This document shows, piece after piece, positions 43,981-52,634 of a stretch of 64,000 nucleotides of DNA (positions are counted from its first letter, which is position 1; the number at the start of each line of letters is the position of its first letter). Below the pieces are notes generated by a model. The model was not told the origin of the DNA. It did no database searches and saw nothing but the letters and a program-made list of their open reading frames with translations. The position numbers and the translations under genes are program-made. Source of the stretch: Actinomycetota bacterium (GTDB taxonomy: Bacteria; Actinomycetota; Actinomycetes; Nanopelagicales; Nanopelagicaceae). Location of the stretch: contig JAPLAW010000028.1 in NCBI GenBank assembly GCA_026393075.1, positions 26,097-90,096 of the forward strand, given 5' to 3'.

Positions 43981-44571
43981 ATGTCGTACACACTTTTCAC
44001 AGCTTGGGATTATCAGGTTTCGATCCTGGAATTCGTCGCATCAGTTACATCTTTAATCGGAGTTTGGCTAGGCACAACAGGCAAACGCATAACTTGGCCA
44101 TTTTGGGCAATTAGCAGTGCTCTCTATGCGATCTTCTTCTATCAAGCTAACTTGATTGCAAGTGCTGCATTGCAGTTTGTATTTATTGCAGCAGCGTTTA
44201 GTGGCTGGAAAGGTTGGGCGCCGACTGGTGCTCAGCCAGGCAACTTGAGCAATCGTGGTCGTATTTATTCAGTTACTGCGATACTTGGTTTGTGGTTAGC
44301 GTTAGCGCCCTTACTATCTCGAATTGGTGCAGCAGCAACAGTTGTTGATTCATTCCTCTTTGTGGGCTCACTTATCGCACAAATATTAATGGTCTTAGAA
44401 AAATATGAGAGTTGGGTAATCTGGTTAGTCGTAGATCTAGCTGGTACCGCTCTCTACTTCAATCAGGGTTACTATTTCACTTCATTCCTATACGCAATAT
44501 TCACGCTAATTGCACTTCAAGGTTGGAGGCGTTGGTATGCAGATCAACGAAGCGCTCCGCGACCTATTTAG
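43981..44571 (+). CDS. pnuT: PnuC-family transporter, probable thiamine transporter PnuT
   Basis: Seven-segment membrane protein of the PnuC family (196 aa). N-terminal ILEFVASVTSLIGVWLG and later VIWLVVDLAGTALYFNQGYYFTS match the family, including the WxxW-like aromatic motif region. PnuC proteins import nicotinamide riboside, but members behind a TPP riboswitch are called PnuT and take up thiamine. The aptamer directly in front makes thiamine the likely substrate. Its last 35 bases overlap the following kinase gene. Confidence 0.86.
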   Translation: MSYTLFTAWDYQVSILEFVASVTSLIGVWLGTTGKRITWPFWAISSALYAIFFYQANLIASAALQFVFIAAAFSGWKGWAPTGAQPGNLSNRGRIYSVTAILGLWLALAPLLSRIGAAATVVDSFLFVGSLIAQILMVLEKYESWVIWLVVDLAGTALYFNQGYYFTSFLYAIFTLIALQGWRRWYADQRSAPRPI

Positions 44572-45079
44572 CGAATCAACTAAACCCTTAATCCTGGCCA
44601 TCGATGGCCCAGCAGGTTCTGGAAAGAGCACGCTAGCCGGTGAGATTGCGCGAGCATTTGCCGGAACTTATGACATAGAAGTCATACATCTGGACGAGTT
44701 ATATAACGGTTGGGATCAAGCACTTTCGCAAGAACTATTTCAGCGAATTTCTCAGGTGATTGCCGCCCAACGAGCCGGTAAAGCTATAGAGCTTTCAATC
44801 TATGACTGGTCGGCCGCTGCGTTTTCTGGTTCGCGAGAAGTTAAGGCCGTGCAACTTCTAATCATTGAAGGAGTTGGTAGCTCCAATCAGCTACTTCAAA
44901 TAGATTTAACAACTTCGATCTGGCTAGATATCGATCAAAGTATTGGATTAGCGCGGGTTCTAGAGCGCGATGGCGAAGATATCCGTAACGAGATGGTCAA
45001 GTGGCAGAAGATGGAAAGTGAATACTTTGCACGCGACTTAACTCGCGAAAGGGCGGATTTCATCCTCTCTACGCAGTAG
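44537..45079 (+). CDS. P-loop uridine kinase-like / nucleoside kinase family protein
   Basis: A 180-aa P-loop NTPase with Walker A AIDGPAGSGKSTLAG near 22-36, an HLDELYNGWD substrate-binding-type motif, and a VLERDGEDIRNEM lid region. Resembles uridine-kinase-like proteins of actinobacteria. The ATG at 44537 has GGAGG 7 nt upstream, inside the transporter's 3' end; a longer frame from 44510 lacks this support. Being coupled to a probable thiamine transporter, it might phosphorylate thiamine or a related alcohol, but nothing in the sequence decides this. Confidence 0.82.
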   Translation: MQINEALRDLFSESTKPLILAIDGPAGSGKSTLAGEIARAFAGTYDIEVIHLDELYNGWDQALSQELFQRISQVIAAQRAGKAIELSIYDWSAAAFSGSREVKAVQLLIIEGVGSSNQLLQIDLTTSIWLDIDQSIGLARVLERDGEDIRNEMVKWQKMESEYFARDLTRERADFILSTQ

Positions 45080-45085
45080 CTAGCC

Positions 45086-45091
45086 TAAGAT
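45086..45091 (+). promoter_or_regulatory. Candidate leaderless -10 of the PASTA kinase gene
   Basis: TAAGAT, 6 nt, then GTG at 45098, within the 18-bp gap after the kinase-like gene. No Shine-Dalgarno. Confidence 0.58.
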
Positions 45092-45097
45092 TTAGCT

Positions 45098-46861
45098 GTG
45101 TCTGATCTAACCGGCGAATTAATTGATGACCGTTATCAGTTAACGGCGCTGCTTGCCACAGGTGGCATGGCCACAATTTATAGCGCAGTCGATACTCGGC
45201 TAGATCGCAAAGTTGCCGTCAAGATCATGCATCCACATTTGGCCCAAGATGAAGATTTTGTTGGTCGCTTCATTCGCGAGGCAAAAGCTGCGGCCTCTCT
45301 TTCGCATCCGAATATTGTGGTAGTGCAAGATCAAGGGTGGAACCAAAGCGGAGTCCCAGCAGTTTTTATTGTCATGGAGCTAGTCGAAGGCCACACGCTT
45401 CGTGACTACATTTACGAACGAGGCAAACTAACAGTCGATGATGCACTTGCCTTTATAGATCCAGTTTTAAGCGCACTCGCTGCCGCGCATAACATCGGCA
45501 TTATTCATCGCGACATCAAACCTGAAAATATTTTGATCTCAAAAGAAGGTCGCGTAAAGATTGCCGACTTCGGTCTTGCCCGTGGCAATATGTTGGGCAC
45601 GACTATGACGGCTGAATCCAGTGTAATTCTCGGAAGCGTTTCTTATCTATCCCCCGAACAAGTTCAGCGTGGCATCGCAGATTCCCGAAGTGATGTTTAT
45701 GCCGCAGCAATTGTGCTTTTTGAAATGATTACCGGCGAAAAGCCATTTGCTGCCGATACCCCGATTCAAATTGCTTATATGCACGTAAATGAGAAAATCC
45801 CATTATTAAGCAGCAAAGTAAAAGGCGTTCCCGCAGCTCTTGAAAACTTGGTTGCCAAAGCGACAAGTACTAACCCAGATGATCGACCACGCGATGCTGG
45901 TGAATTTCTAGCTGAGCTAAATAAAGTGCGTGATGAAATAGACCCGAAACGTAAGCAGCTGAGTCTTCAATTAGATCTGCCAGTAGCGCCAATTAGAGAA
46001 GAAGTGCGAGATAAATCTCGTGCTGCCAAGCGTGCCGAAGCTGCTAAACCATCTAAACCAACCGAGATAGTTACACCCATGACCGAGAGCACTGCAGGCA
46101 CAAAGAAAGACCGCGCCCAAGAACGTCGCCGTGTAAGTAAGCGCGTTCGACGCAATCGCATAATTGCTTTGGCGCTAGCAGTAAGTGTTGGTGTTGCCGG
46201 TTGGTGGATCGTGCTTGGTCCTGGTGCGAAAGTTGATGTGCCATCGGTAATTGGCGCCTCAGTCGATAAAGCTAACTCACTTCTAACACCAGGCTTAACG
46301 CCAGAGGCGGCAGTAAATGCAATTGCCAAATTCCCACTAACTACTGGCACCATTACTGAAGTATTTAATTCGGAAATTCCTAAAGGTTTTGTGATTTCGG
46401 CTGACCCGGCACCGGGGAAGCAAGTTCGTCGTGATGCCACAATTAATTTGGTTATCAGTAAAGGAATTGAAACTCTGGCGTTAACTTCATACGTTGGTAA
46501 AATTGGCGAAGAAGCTCTAACTGAATTAAATGATGCGGGCTTTGACGTTACAGTCACATATGCCTTCGATGAAAAAATTATCCCGGGTGGCGTAATTTCG
46601 CAGAACCCAGCTGGTGGCGATATTCCTAAAGGCGCCAAAATTGAGTTAATAGTTTCTAAGGGTTCAGCTTTCATAACAATTCCAACCAAGGGAATCGTTG
46701 GGCAGACCCAAGCCAAGGCGACTGCGATTCTTAAAGATCTCGGCTTGGTCGTTAAAGTTAAAACTCTTGGTGCCAATAAGGCAAAAAAGGTTATTAATGT
46801 TTCTCCGAAAGAGGGCACCAAGGTCAAACGTGGCAGCACTGTGACCATCACAGTAGGCTAG
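45098..46861 (+). CDS. Membrane Ser/Thr protein kinase with PASTA domains (PknB type)
   Basis: Hanks-type kinase with a cytoplasmic catalytic domain (about 12-275): Gly-rich loop LLATGGMATIYSA, K42 in VAVKIM, HRDIKPEN with D139, DFG at 157-159, and SYLSPEQ. A basic, Lys/Ala-rich linker leads to one membrane segment (about 352-371). Three or so PASTA repeats follow outside the cell (from about 375 to 587), which in family members sense peptidoglycan fragments or lipid II. Length 587 aa. It is not next to rodA/pbpA/pstP as PknB usually is, so it may be the PknL-type paralogue; in actinobacteria such a kinase lies near aroG, as here. Confidence 0.9.
   Translation: MSDLTGELIDDRYQLTALLATGGMATIYSAVDTRLDRKVAVKIMHPHLAQDEDFVGRFIREAKAAASLSHPNIVVVQDQGWNQSGVPAVFIVMELVEGHTLRDYIYERGKLTVDDALAFIDPVLSALAAAHNIGIIHRDIKPENILISKEGRVKIADFGLARGNMLGTTMTAESSVILGSVSYLSPEQVQRGIADSRSDVYAAAIVLFEMITGEKPFAADTPIQIAYMHVNEKIPLLSSKVKGVPAALENLVAKATSTNPDDRPRDAGEFLAELNKVRDEIDPKRKQLSLQLDLPVAPIREEVRDKSRAAKRAEAAKPSKPTEIVTPMTESTAGTKKDRAQERRRVSKRVRRNRIIALALAVSVGVAGWWIVLGPGAKVDVPSVIGASVDKANSLLTPGLTPEAAVNAIAKFPLTTGTITEVFNSEIPKGFVISADPAPGKQVRRDATINLVISKGIETLALTSYVGKIGEEALTELNDAGFDVTVTYAFDEKIIPGGVISQNPAGGDIPKGAKIELIVSKGSAFITIPTKGIVGQTQAKATAILKDLGLVVKVKTLGANKAKKVINVSPKEGTKVKRGSTVTITVG
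46854..46859 (+). promoter_or_regulatory. Candidate leaderless -10 of nfo
   Basis: TAGGCT overlaps the last codons and stop of the PASTA kinase gene; 6 nt later is the ATG at 46866. No Shine-Dalgarno. Confidence 0.55.
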
Positions 46862-46865
46862 CCAA

Positions 46866-47732
46866 ATGTCTAAAGCGAAAATTAAAGGTCCGCGACTTGG
46901 CGCCCACACCCCCACTTCAGGTGGAATGGCCAAGCGTTCAATCGCTTACGCCGAACTAACTGGCGCTGAAGTAATTCAAGTTTTTGCCTCTAACCCACGC
47001 GGTTGGGCAATGCCGGAAAGCAATCCAGTAGCTGATGAAGAATTCCGAAGCAAAGCTGCTGCACTAGACATTCTCACCTACGTGCATGCTCCATTCTTAA
47101 TTAACTTAGGTTCACCAACAGTAGGCACATATGAAAATTCAGTTGCCTCAACTGCTTACTCGTTAAAGCGTGGCGCTGAAATTGGCGCCCTAGGTGTAGT
47201 TATTCATACCGGTTCAGCCGTTGATGTTAATAATGTTGAGAATGCCTGGAAACAGATTCACGAAGGCATGATGCCGGTTCTAAATGCCCTGGGTGACGAT
47301 TCACCGATGTTGCTACTTGAACCAACTGCCGGCCAAGGTCAATCACTCGTTAAGAAGTTAGATGACTTAACTAATTATTTAAAAGCTTTGGAATATCACC
47401 CAAAGGTGGGCATTTGTCTCGACACTTGTCACGTATTTGCAGCTGGCCATGACATCGCTAAAAAAGGCGGCATGACCGAAACTATTGACCTCTTAATTGA
47501 AATCGCTGGCGCTGAACGTTTCCAGCTTGTCCATGCCAATGATTCAATGGATGTCTGTGGTGCTCTTAAAGATCGCCATCAAAATATCGGTGAAGGTCAT
47601 ATCGGTCTAGCTGCTTTCCAAGAGATGCTTGACCACCCAGTTATGAAAAATGTGCCGATGGTTCTAGAAACTCCGGGCATGGAACCAGAGCACGGTAAAG
47701 AGATTGCGATGCTAAAGAAGATGCGTGGATGA
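46866..47732 (+). CDS. nfo: Deoxyribonuclease IV (AP endonuclease, endonuclease IV)
   Basis: Zn-dependent TIM-barrel endonuclease of base-excision repair, cutting 5' of abasic sites. Family motifs: VFASNPRGW, YVHAPFLINLGSP (zinc-ligand His), VVIHTGSA, LLLEPTAGQG, GICLDTCHVFAAGHD, LVHANDSMD and RHQNIGEGHIG. Length 288 aa is normal. Its stop overlaps the EamA gene by 4 bp (ATGA). Confidence 0.94.
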   Translation: MSKAKIKGPRLGAHTPTSGGMAKRSIAYAELTGAEVIQVFASNPRGWAMPESNPVADEEFRSKAAALDILTYVHAPFLINLGSPTVGTYENSVASTAYSLKRGAEIGALGVVIHTGSAVDVNNVENAWKQIHEGMMPVLNALGDDSPMLLLEPTAGQGQSLVKKLDDLTNYLKALEYHPKVGICLDTCHVFAAGHDIAKKGGMTETIDLLIEIAGAERFQLVHANDSMDVCGALKDRHQNIGEGHIGLAAFQEMLDHPVMKNVPMVLETPGMEPEHGKEIAMLKKMRG

Positions 47733-48589
47733 ACGCGCGTCACAATCTGCAATTAAAGCTAGCGCCTTGGGCGTTATTGACTGTCTCAGCTGCTTGGGGG
47801 CTCTCATTTGTAGTTATGAAGTCGGCGATTGAACGCCAAAGCGTTAACAATTTCCTCTTCACCCGTTTCTTATTAGCTGTCTTAGTAATGATTTTGATCC
47901 GCCCCCAAGTTGTAAAGCACTTCAACAAAGATTTACTTTTACGCGGATTCGGCGCTGGCTTCTTACTAGGCGGCGGCTATATCTTTCAAACTATTGGCCT
48001 AGCCAATACTGGTGCTGCTATTACGGGCTTTGTAACTGGGCTATATGTAATCCTTACGCCGCTATTTGCCGCGGTAATTTTCAAAGATCGAATTTCAAAG
48101 ACCACTTGGCTATACGTTCTGATGGCAACCATCGGCTTAGCCCTGCTCTCGTTGCAAGGTTGGTCGGTAGGTTTTGGCGAACTAATGGTTTTCTTCAGCG
48201 CCATTGCATTTGCCGCTCACATCACTGCACTTAGTAAGTGGTCATCTGGTCGCGATGTTTACGCCATGACAATTACGCAACTAATCATGTGTGCAATCAT
48301 GACCGGTGTTGCATCTGCATTCGAAGGTTATTCATTGCCGCCAGATAATGGCGTTTGGGGCGTGGTTATTTTCACTGCCGTCTTTGCAACTGCAATTGCC
48401 TTTATTGTGCAAACCTGGTCGCAAGCTCATATGTCGGCAACTAAAGTGGCAGTGATCCTGACTATGGAAGTAGTTTTCGCAGCCATTTTTGCCGTGATCT
48501 TCGGAGGCGAGCGCTTGTCTTTCCAAGAAGCACTCGGCGGAATTTTAGTTGTGACTGCTATGTACTTAATAGTTCTCAAGGAAGCGTGA
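47729..48589 (+). CDS. EamA/DMT family transporter
   Basis: Ten-segment drug/metabolite transporter of 286 aa with two EamA repeats; first repeat begins WALLTVSAAWGLSFVVMKSAI, second begins near FGELMVFFSAIAFAAHI. Conserved TGLYVILTPLFA marks the end of the first repeat. Substrate unknown; family members export amino acids or other small metabolites. It is translationally coupled to nfo, probably by chance of compaction. A second EamA gene lies at 56482. Confidence 0.88.
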   Translation: MNARHNLQLKLAPWALLTVSAAWGLSFVVMKSAIERQSVNNFLFTRFLLAVLVMILIRPQVVKHFNKDLLLRGFGAGFLLGGGYIFQTIGLANTGAAITGFVTGLYVILTPLFAAVIFKDRISKTTWLYVLMATIGLALLSLQGWSVGFGELMVFFSAIAFAAHITALSKWSSGRDVYAMTITQLIMCAIMTGVASAFEGYSLPPDNGVWGVVIFTAVFATAIAFIVQTWSQAHMSATKVAVILTMEVVFAAIFAVIFGGERLSFQEALGGILVVTAMYLIVLKEA

Positions 48590-48601
48590 GAGACTACAGC
48601 C

Positions 48602-49636
48602 ATGAGAGTTGACCTGCGTTCAGATACCGTCACTGCCCCATCGGCTGCAATGCGCGAAGCAATTGCGAGTGCACCAGTTGGTGATGATGTTTACGGAGAT
48701 GACCCAACTGTTAACTCACTCGAAGAACGAGTTGCTGCGATGTTTGGCAAAGAAGCAGGCGTATTTACGCCAACTGGTTCTTTAGCTAATCAGCTAGCTA
48801 TTCGCATGTTAGTTGCACCAGGTGAAGAGTTATTGACTGAAACTAATTCACATATCGTTCGCGCCGAACTTGGGGCTGCGGCAGTTTTCTCTGGCATCAC
48901 CACTCGTACTTGGCCGGCCACGAATGGTTTATTGAAGGCAGCAGATGCACTTGAAATTGCCCGCCCAGAATCTGGCCCATATTTAGTTTCGACTACCGCT
49001 ATTGCAGTTGAAAATACCCATAACTTTGGTGGCGGCACGGTACAGCCAATTTCTGAAATTGCTGCCCTTCATGCGGGTGCACAAAAGCTTGGTTTAGCGC
49101 TGCATCTAGATGGTGCTCGCATCTGGAACGCCCATGTTGCAAGTGGGGTTTCGTTCCTTGAATATGGAAAGTATTTCGACACCATCAGCGTCTGTTTATC
49201 TAAAGGTTTAGGCGCACCGGTTGGTTCCATAATGCTTTCAACTAAAGAGCGCGTTGCTAAAGCTCGAGTATGGCGCAAGCGTTACGGCGCCGGAATGCGC
49301 CAAATCGGAATTCTTGCGGCCGCTGGCCATTACGCGCTCGATCACAACATTGCACCCTTAGCGCAAGATCATCGTCGTGCCAAAGAGATTGCAATTGCGC
49401 TAAACGCGGTAGTTCCATCAGTAATTAATCCAGCAACTGTTCAGACAAATATCGTTGGACTTGATTTAGCCGAATTAAATATTTCAGCAGCTGAACTTGC
49501 TACTCGTTGCAAAGCCGAAGGTTTACTAATAGGTGCACTTGGGCCAAAGTATGCGCGCTTAGTTACCCATTTAGATATCGATGATGCAGGAACCGCTTAT
49601 GCAATCGAAGTTTTAAAGCGCGCCCTCGTGGCTTAA
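48602..49636 (+). CDS. Low-specificity L-threonine aldolase
   Basis: PLP fold-type I enzyme splitting L-threonine (and allo-threonine) to glycine and acetaldehyde. N-terminal VDLRSDTVTAPSAAMREAI and DDVYGDDPTVNSLEE are diagnostic; TGSLANQLAIR binds cofactor phosphate; the PLP lysine lies in SVCLSKGLGAPVGS near residue 202. Length 344 aa is normal. The last 24 bases overlap the convergent ogt gene. Confidence 0.93.
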   Translation: MRVDLRSDTVTAPSAAMREAIASAPVGDDVYGDDPTVNSLEERVAAMFGKEAGVFTPTGSLANQLAIRMLVAPGEELLTETNSHIVRAELGAAAVFSGITTRTWPATNGLLKAADALEIARPESGPYLVSTTAIAVENTHNFGGGTVQPISEIAALHAGAQKLGLALHLDGARIWNAHVASGVSFLEYGKYFDTISVCLSKGLGAPVGSIMLSTKERVAKARVWRKRYGAGMRQIGILAAAGHYALDHNIAPLAQDHRRAKEIAIALNAVVPSVINPATVQTNIVGLDLAELNISAAELATRCKAEGLLIGALGPKYARLVTHLDIDDAGTAYAIEVLKRALVA

Positions 49637-50107
49637 TAGCCATTCTTTTTTGTTGACACCGTAGGCATAATTTCCTAGAGCGCCGCCACTTTTAACGATG
49701 CGGTGGCATGGCACAACCAACATGATGGCATTTTTCGCACAGGCAGTTCCGGCTGCTCGCACAGCAGCTGCTGAACCAGCTCGGTCTGCCAAGTCAGCAT
49801 AAGTTATAACTGCCCCCGCTTTTACTTTGCGCATTGCTTTCCAGGCAGCTTGTGAAAATGTGGCACCTGGTTGTCTTACTGAAATGCCATTAATCGCAGA
49901 GATATCACCATCGAAGTAGTCAGCAATTAGATCACTGATAATCGGAATGCTTTTCACCATTTTAATTTCGCGGCTCTGATCAATTGCATCAAGCCCACTC
50001 TTAAGCGCTGAGATATTTGAAAGATTCGCTCCGAGCAAGACATGTTCATCGGCAATTAAATTTAGATTGCCAAGCGGGGTCTTGCTGGTGGTAATTAAAA
50101 GCGTCAC
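49613..50107 (-). CDS. ogt: Methylated-DNA--protein-cysteine methyltransferase
   Basis: Suicide DNA-repair protein removing O6-alkyl groups from guanine. The active-site motif VVPCHRIV holds C134; the helix-turn-helix part has FSQAAWKAMRKVKAGAVITY and the arginine finger region RAAGTACAKN. Length 164 aa, Ogt-like without an Ada domain. The start is GTG at 50107 with TAAGTT 6 nt upstream and no Shine-Dalgarno. Convergent overlap with the threonine aldolase gene. Confidence 0.92.
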   Translation of the reverse strand: MTLLITTSKTPLGNLNLIADEHVLLGANLSNISALKSGLDAIDQSREIKMVKSIPIISDLIADYFDGDISAINGISVRQPGATFSQAAWKAMRKVKAGAVITYADLADRAGSAAAVRAAGTACAKNAIMLVVPCHRIVKSGGALGNYAYGVNKKEWLLSHEGAL

Positions 50108-50113
50108 AGGTGA

Positions 50114-50119
50114 AACTTA
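50114..50119 (-). promoter_or_regulatory. Candidate leaderless -10 of ogt
   Basis: Minus-strand TAAGTT, 6 nt, GTG at 50107. The hexamer overlaps the aroG stop codon. Confidence 0.52.
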
Positions 50120-51463
50120 ACGGTCGCGCAACATCTCCGCTACTAAAAATGCTAACTCAAGTGATTGTGAATGATTTAGGCGTGGATCGCAGGCACTCTC
50201 ATAGCGGGAAGATAAATCTTCGTGTGAAATCTGCTCGCCGCCGCCTACGCACTCAGTTACATCATCGCCAGTGAGCTCGATATGAATACCGCCTGGGTGC
50301 GTGCCCAGTGCCTTATGAACTTCGAAGAAACCTTTAACTTCATCGAGTACATCATCAAATTTACGAGTCTTGTACCCACTTGGAGCTTCGTAAGTATTGC
50401 CATGCATTGGATCGCAGACCCAAAGAACTTTAGCTCCTGATTTTGTTACGCCATCGACTAAAGCTGGCAGAACTTCGCGAATCTTACCTGCGCCCATGCG
50501 CGTGATAAATGTTAAGCGGCCTGGTTCGCGATCTGGATCTAACCGATCGATCAAAGTTAGGGCATCTGCAACTGTGGACTTTGGCCCCAGCTTTACCCCG
50601 ATTGGATTGCGAATCTTTGCAGCGAAATCAATATGTGCGCCATCTAGCTGACGAGTGCGCTCGCCGATCCAGAGGAAGTGCGCTGAAACATCGTATGGAA
50701 GATCAGTACGCGAATCGATACGCGTTAACGCCTTTTCGTATTCCAGAATCAAAGCTTCGTGACTGGAGTAGAAATCAACAGTTTTAAACTCTTCGGGGCT
50801 AACTCCAGCTGAAGTCATGAACGCAAGTGCTCGTCCAATTTCTTGAGCCATTGCTTCGTAACGCTCGCCTACTGAACTATCGCGAATAAAACCTTTATTC
50901 CATTCGTGCACTTGGCGCAGATCTGCAAAACCACCTTGGGTAAAGGCGCGAACTAAGTTCAGAGTTGCAGATGAAGTGTTGTAAACCCGAACTAAACGAT
51001 CTGGATTTGGTGTGCGGGACTCAAGGGTGAACTCAAGATCATTAACCGCATCTCCTCGGTAGGCCGGAAGTGTTACGTCGCCGCGAGTTTCATTGTCATT
51101 TGATCGTGGCTTAGCAAATTGCCCGGCCATGCGACCAACTTTTACAACTGGCAAACTTGAGTAGTACTGCAAAACAGCTGCCATCTGCAAAATTGTCTTG
51201 ATTCGATTACGAATTGAATCAGCAGTTGCTGCCACAAAAGTTTCAGCGCAATCGCCACCTTGTAACCAGAATGCTTTTCCTTCAGCAGCTAACGCAATTT
51301 TGGCTTTTAAGTTATCGCATTCGCCCGCGAAAACTAGCGGCGGGAAAGCTTTCAACTGATTAACCGCCTTAGTTACCGGCTCGCCATCTAAGCCACCTGG
51401 CCACTGCGGTTGTTGGGCCGCAACCAGGCCAGGTGTAAATAGATTATCCAGGGAAGAAGTCAT
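50117..51463 (-). CDS. aroG: 3-deoxy-7-phosphoheptulonate synthase, class II
   Basis: First enzyme of the shikimate pathway (PEP plus erythrose-4-P to DAHP), plant-like class II form usual in actinobacteria. Motifs: FAGECDNLK, LQGGDCAETFV, VGRMAGQFAKPRS, LWIGERTRQLDGAH, WVCDPMHGNTYE and GGIHIELTGDDVTECVGG. Length 448 aa is normal. TATTCT ends 6 nt before the ATG and no Shine-Dalgarno is seen. Confidence 0.95.
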   Translation of the reverse strand: MTSSLDNLFTPGLVAAQQPQWPGGLDGEPVTKAVNQLKAFPPLVFAGECDNLKAKIALAAEGKAFWLQGGDCAETFVAATADSIRNRIKTILQMAAVLQYYSSLPVVKVGRMAGQFAKPRSNDNETRGDVTLPAYRGDAVNDLEFTLESRTPNPDRLVRVYNTSSATLNLVRAFTQGGFADLRQVHEWNKGFIRDSSVGERYEAMAQEIGRALAFMTSAGVSPEEFKTVDFYSSHEALILEYEKALTRIDSRTDLPYDVSAHFLWIGERTRQLDGAHIDFAAKIRNPIGVKLGPKSTVADALTLIDRLDPDREPGRLTFITRMGAGKIREVLPALVDGVTKSGAKVLWVCDPMHGNTYEAPSGYKTRKFDDVLDEVKGFFEVHKALGTHPGGIHIELTGDDVTECVGGGEQISHEDLSSRYESACDPRLNHSQSLELAFLVAEMLRDR

Positions 51464-51469
51464 GGCTTA

Positions 51470-51475
51470 AGAATA
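51470..51475 (-). promoter_or_regulatory. Candidate leaderless -10 of aroG
   Basis: Minus-strand TATTCT, 6 nt, ATG at 51463, in the 40-bp gap after the phosphofructokinase gene. Confidence 0.58.
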
Positions 51476-51503
51476 GAGAATCTAAGGTAATGGTGTTGAC
51501 CAA

Positions 51504-52529
51504 TTATCCGAAGAAAACCTCAGCCTCTGCGTAAAGTGAAGGATCAACGGTCTTTAGCTTGTCAGTTGCCGATGCCAACGGGACTCGAGCAATCGATGTT
51601 CCGTGGAGTGCAACCATCTTGCCCCAGTCGCCTTCGCTAGCAGCAGTTATTGCCATCAAGCCAAAGCGAGTGGCCAATACGCGATCGAATGCACTTGGTG
51701 TTCCACCACGTTGAACATGGCCGAGAACTACGGTGCGAGATTCGTGACCAGTTTTGGCCTCAACAGATTGGGCCAACCATTCACCGATGCCAGAGAGCTT
51801 TACGTGACCGAAAGCATCAAGAGTCTGATCCTTGATCACCATGTCGCCATCTTGTGGAATCGCACCTTCAGCAATAACAATGATTGGGGCTTGTCCCTTT
51901 TCAAAGCAAGAATTTACATAAGCGCAAACTTTATCGAGTGAGAATTTAACTTCTGGAATCAATACGCAAGCTGCACTACTTGCCATACCTGAATGAAGTG
52001 CGATCCAGCCAGCATGGCGACCCATTACTTCAACGATCAATGCGCGGTGATGTGACTGTGCTGTTGTGTGTAAGCGATCAATTGCTTCGACTGCAATATT
52101 TACTGAAGTATCAAAACCAAATGTGTAATCAGTGTTATTTAGATCGTTATCAATCGTCTTTGGCACACCAATAACTTTTACGCCCAGGGCATCTAACTTG
52201 GTGGCAACACCGAGCGTGTCTTCGCCGCCGATTGCGATCAAGGCATCAATGCCGGCAGCAGCCAGGTTCTCTTTGATGCGCTCTACGCCGTTATCAATTT
52301 TAAATGGGTTGGTGCGAGATGAACCAAGAATGGTTCCGCCCAGAGGCAAGATATCGCGAGTGTTCTCAAGCGTTAGCGGCATAGTCAAACCCTCTAGTGG
52401 GCCTTTCCAGCCATCGCGAAAACCTACGAACTCGTGACCATATTCTTTGATGCCCTTTTGAACTACACCGCGAATAACTGCATTTAAGCCTGGGCAATCT
52501 CCGCCGCCGGTGAGGATTCCAATACGCAT
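51504..52529 (-). CDS. pfp: Phosphofructokinase, PPi-dependent type by signature residues
   Basis: Converts fructose-6-P to fructose-1,6-bisphosphate. The start ATG at 52529 gives MRIGILTGGGDCPGLNAVIR; an in-frame extension to 52556 adds nine unconserved residues. In E. coli numbering, ATP enzymes have Gly104 and Gly124; here residue 104 is Asp (GGEDT) and 124 is Lys (VPKTIDND), the pair that marks pyrophosphate-dependent enzymes. MGRHAGWIALHSG follows near 170. Length 341 aa. If PPi is the donor, the step is reversible and serves both glycolysis and gluconeogenesis. Confidence 0.88.
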   Translation of the reverse strand: MRIGILTGGGDCPGLNAVIRGVVQKGIKEYGHEFVGFRDGWKGPLEGLTMPLTLENTRDILPLGGTILGSSRTNPFKIDNGVERIKENLAAAGIDALIAIGGEDTLGVATKLDALGVKVIGVPKTIDNDLNNTDYTFGFDTSVNIAVEAIDRLHTTAQSHHRALIVEVMGRHAGWIALHSGMASSAACVLIPEVKFSLDKVCAYVNSCFEKGQAPIIVIAEGAIPQDGDMVIKDQTLDAFGHVKLSGIGEWLAQSVEAKTGHESRTVVLGHVQRGGTPSAFDRVLATRFGLMAITAASEGDWGKMVALHGTSIARVPLASATDKLKTVDPSLYAEAEVFFG

Positions 52530-52622
52530 TTTCGTAAACTCCAATATCGCTGTCAATTAGATTCGCTAAATTTAAGTTGAGAAATCTAAATATTCATATG
52601 GTCAACGTTGACGATCACAGTC

Positions 52623-52628
52623 TAGCCT
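52623..52628 (+). promoter_or_regulatory. Candidate leaderless -10 of xylB
   Basis: TAGCCT, 6 nt, ATG at 52635, in the 105-bp divergent gap between pfp and xylB. Confidence 0.57.
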
Positions 52629-52634
52629 TGCCCC

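Noticed and set aside
45967..46851. 294-codon open frame on the minus strand
   Set aside because: Lies wholly antisense to the linker and PASTA part of the Ser/Thr kinase; composition is unlike a real protein and no start signal is seen.
48590..48595. Leaderless -10 (GAGACT) before the threonine aldolase gene, and CAGACT before cruF
   Set aside because: Both have A2 and T6 at the right offset but lack the first T; too weak to list as promoters.
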